Positions 5,008 through 5,653 of a stretch of DNA of 5,653 nt are shown one piece after another. The position numbers and the translations under genes were made by a program. The DNA comes from Staphylothermus sp. (GTDB taxonomy: Archaea > Thermoproteota > Thermoprotei_A > Sulfolobales > Desulfurococcaceae). Below the pieces are notes generated by a model. That model made no database searches. It was given only the letters and a program-made list of their open reading frames with translations, and was not told the origin of the DNA. The first letter of the stretch is position 1; each line of letters begins with the position of its first letter. The stretch lies in NCBI GenBank assembly GCA_021159785.1, contig JAGHDU010000221.1:1-5653 (forward strand), given 5' to 3'.

Positions 5008-5490
5008 ATGAAGGCTATATCCCCTGTTATAGCTACAGTAATTATCGTAGCAGTAGCAATAGCAATTAGCATAGCAGTAGCACTATGGATCACAGGACTA
5101 ACATCATCATTCACAGGAGTAGAAAAACTAGAAGTAGTAAACGCATATGCGACATACGATGATACAAATAAGGCTTGGGAAGTTCATGTAATTGTTAAGA
5201 ACACTGGTACCAAAACTGCAACTATAGATCAAATATTCATTAATAACAAGCCCGGAACTATATCTTCTTCAGTAACAACTGTATCTGATGGTGAAACATC
5301 AGCAGTAACATCAGACATTATATCATTAGACACAGGCAGCTCTATTGAGTTAATTTTCTACTTAGAGGGAGAAGGTTCAACTATAACAAATGCTATTGTT
5401 GACGATACCTTCACGAGTGGTCAAACTGTAAGTATTGTTATACATACTGCTAGTGGTGGACAATACCCAGCAACAGTAACACTACCATAA
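5008..5490 (+). CDS. Archaeal type IV pilin-like protein 2
   Basis: The 160-residue paralogue of the 3328-3867 protein has the same class III signal (MKA, cleavage before ISPVIA), the same hydrophobic helix and the same first 48 residues through VVNAYA. The core keeps VKNTGTKTATIDQIFINNKP and then differs (SSVTTVSDGETSAVTS, then an acidic LEGEGST segment). The end TFTSGQTVSIVIHTASGGQY and the PAT-TLP tail are shared. Unlike paralogue 1, it has no N-glycosylation sequon in its core. At DNA level 50 bases (5098-5147) and 33 bases (5443-5475) are identical to paralogue 1, while other conserved-protein stretches carry many silent changes, which suggests local sequence exchange. It would be membrane-inserted and then assembled into a pilus or other surface filament. 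Confidence 0.9.
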   Translation: MKAISPVIATVIIVAVAIAISIAVALWITGLTSSFTGVEKLEVVNAYATYDDTNKAWEVHVIVKNTGTKTATIDQIFINNKPGTISSSVTTVSDGETSAVTSDIISLDTGSSIELIFYLEGEGSTITNAIVDDTFTSGQTVSIVIHTASGGQYPATVTLP

Positions 5491-5492
5491 AG

Positions 5493-5538
5493 ATCATTTT
5501 AAGAGCTTTTGGTTGGAACGAATGATTTTTTCCTTTTA
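5493..5538 (+). terminator. Terminator of pilin 2
   Basis: ATCATT (5493-5498) pairs with AATGAT (5521-5526), and a T-rich run follows (5526-5531 and 5534-5537). It sits just after the pilin stop and in the 49-bp gap to a convergent gene. Confidence 0.45.
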
Positions 5539-5539
5539 C

Positions 5540-5653
5540 TTACTTTCCTAGTAATTTTTTACCAGTTATTAGTCCTATGAGGGTGATTGTTATTATTATT
5601 AGTTGTGTTTCTAGTAGTGGTGTGAATTGTATTATGTAGAAGCTGTATAGTGA
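5540..5653 (-). CDS. C-terminal end of a hydrophobic membrane protein (start outside the window)
   Basis: The minus-strand frame is open from the window edge to TAA at 5540-5542 and gives 37 residues. About residues 18-30 (LIIITITLIGLIT) form a membrane-spanning segment, followed by a basic tail GKKLLGK, so the C-terminus is likely cytoplasmic. The codons (ATA, CTA, ACA) match those of the intact genes nearby. It is convergent with pilin 2 with 49 bp between the stops. The visible piece is too short to name a family. Confidence 0.6.
   Translation of the reverse strand, partial: SLYSFYIIQFTPLLETQLIIITITLIGLITGKKLLGK

Overview
The window looks like AT-rich DNA from a hyperthermophilic crenarchaeon, most likely Desulfurococcales (Staphylothermus/Desulfurococcus-like). 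The signs are A-rich codons (ATA, ACA, CTA, AGA/AGG), GGAGGTG-type ribosome binding sites, TATA-type promoter boxes, a tRNA fragment with an encoded CCA, and archaeal type IV pilin-like proteins with the MKAISPVIATVIIV start. The genus is an inference; the archaeal assignment is firm.

Left part (1-660): the 3' end of a TrkA/RCK-type K+ transport regulator, then about 620 bp with no intact gene. Middle (659-3062): a 2.4-kb block bounded by two inverted copies of an ~85-bp sequence. It holds, all on the minus strand, a VapBC toxin-antitoxin pair with a 4-nt overlap, a DUF5678-like small protein followed by a retropepsin-like aspartic protease, and a broken small frame. On the plus strand it holds the detached 3' half of a tRNA-Arg(TCG) gene, the classic scar of SSV-type integration. 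The right inverted copy runs straight into a remnant of a second RCK C-terminal domain. The block reads as accessory DNA with a history of integration and rearrangement.

Right part (3281-5653): two paralogous secreted type IV pilin-like genes in the same orientation, 1.1 kb apart. Their N-terminal and C-terminal coding ends are nearly identical and their cores diverge. The spacer between them contains a GC-rich, strongly self-complementary island (about 4200-4460) with repeats of GAACCCCCCGGTTC in both orientations, which stands out in this AT-rich background and could be a structured RNA or a recombination-prone DNA element. The window ends in the C-terminus of a convergent, hydrophobic minus-strand protein.

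The best candidates for something new are the pilin pair with its structured spacer (possible cassette-like surface variation) and the inverted-repeat-bounded accessory block carrying VapBC, the DUF5678/protease pair and a tRNA half. No complete integrase, transposase or CRISPR array is present.
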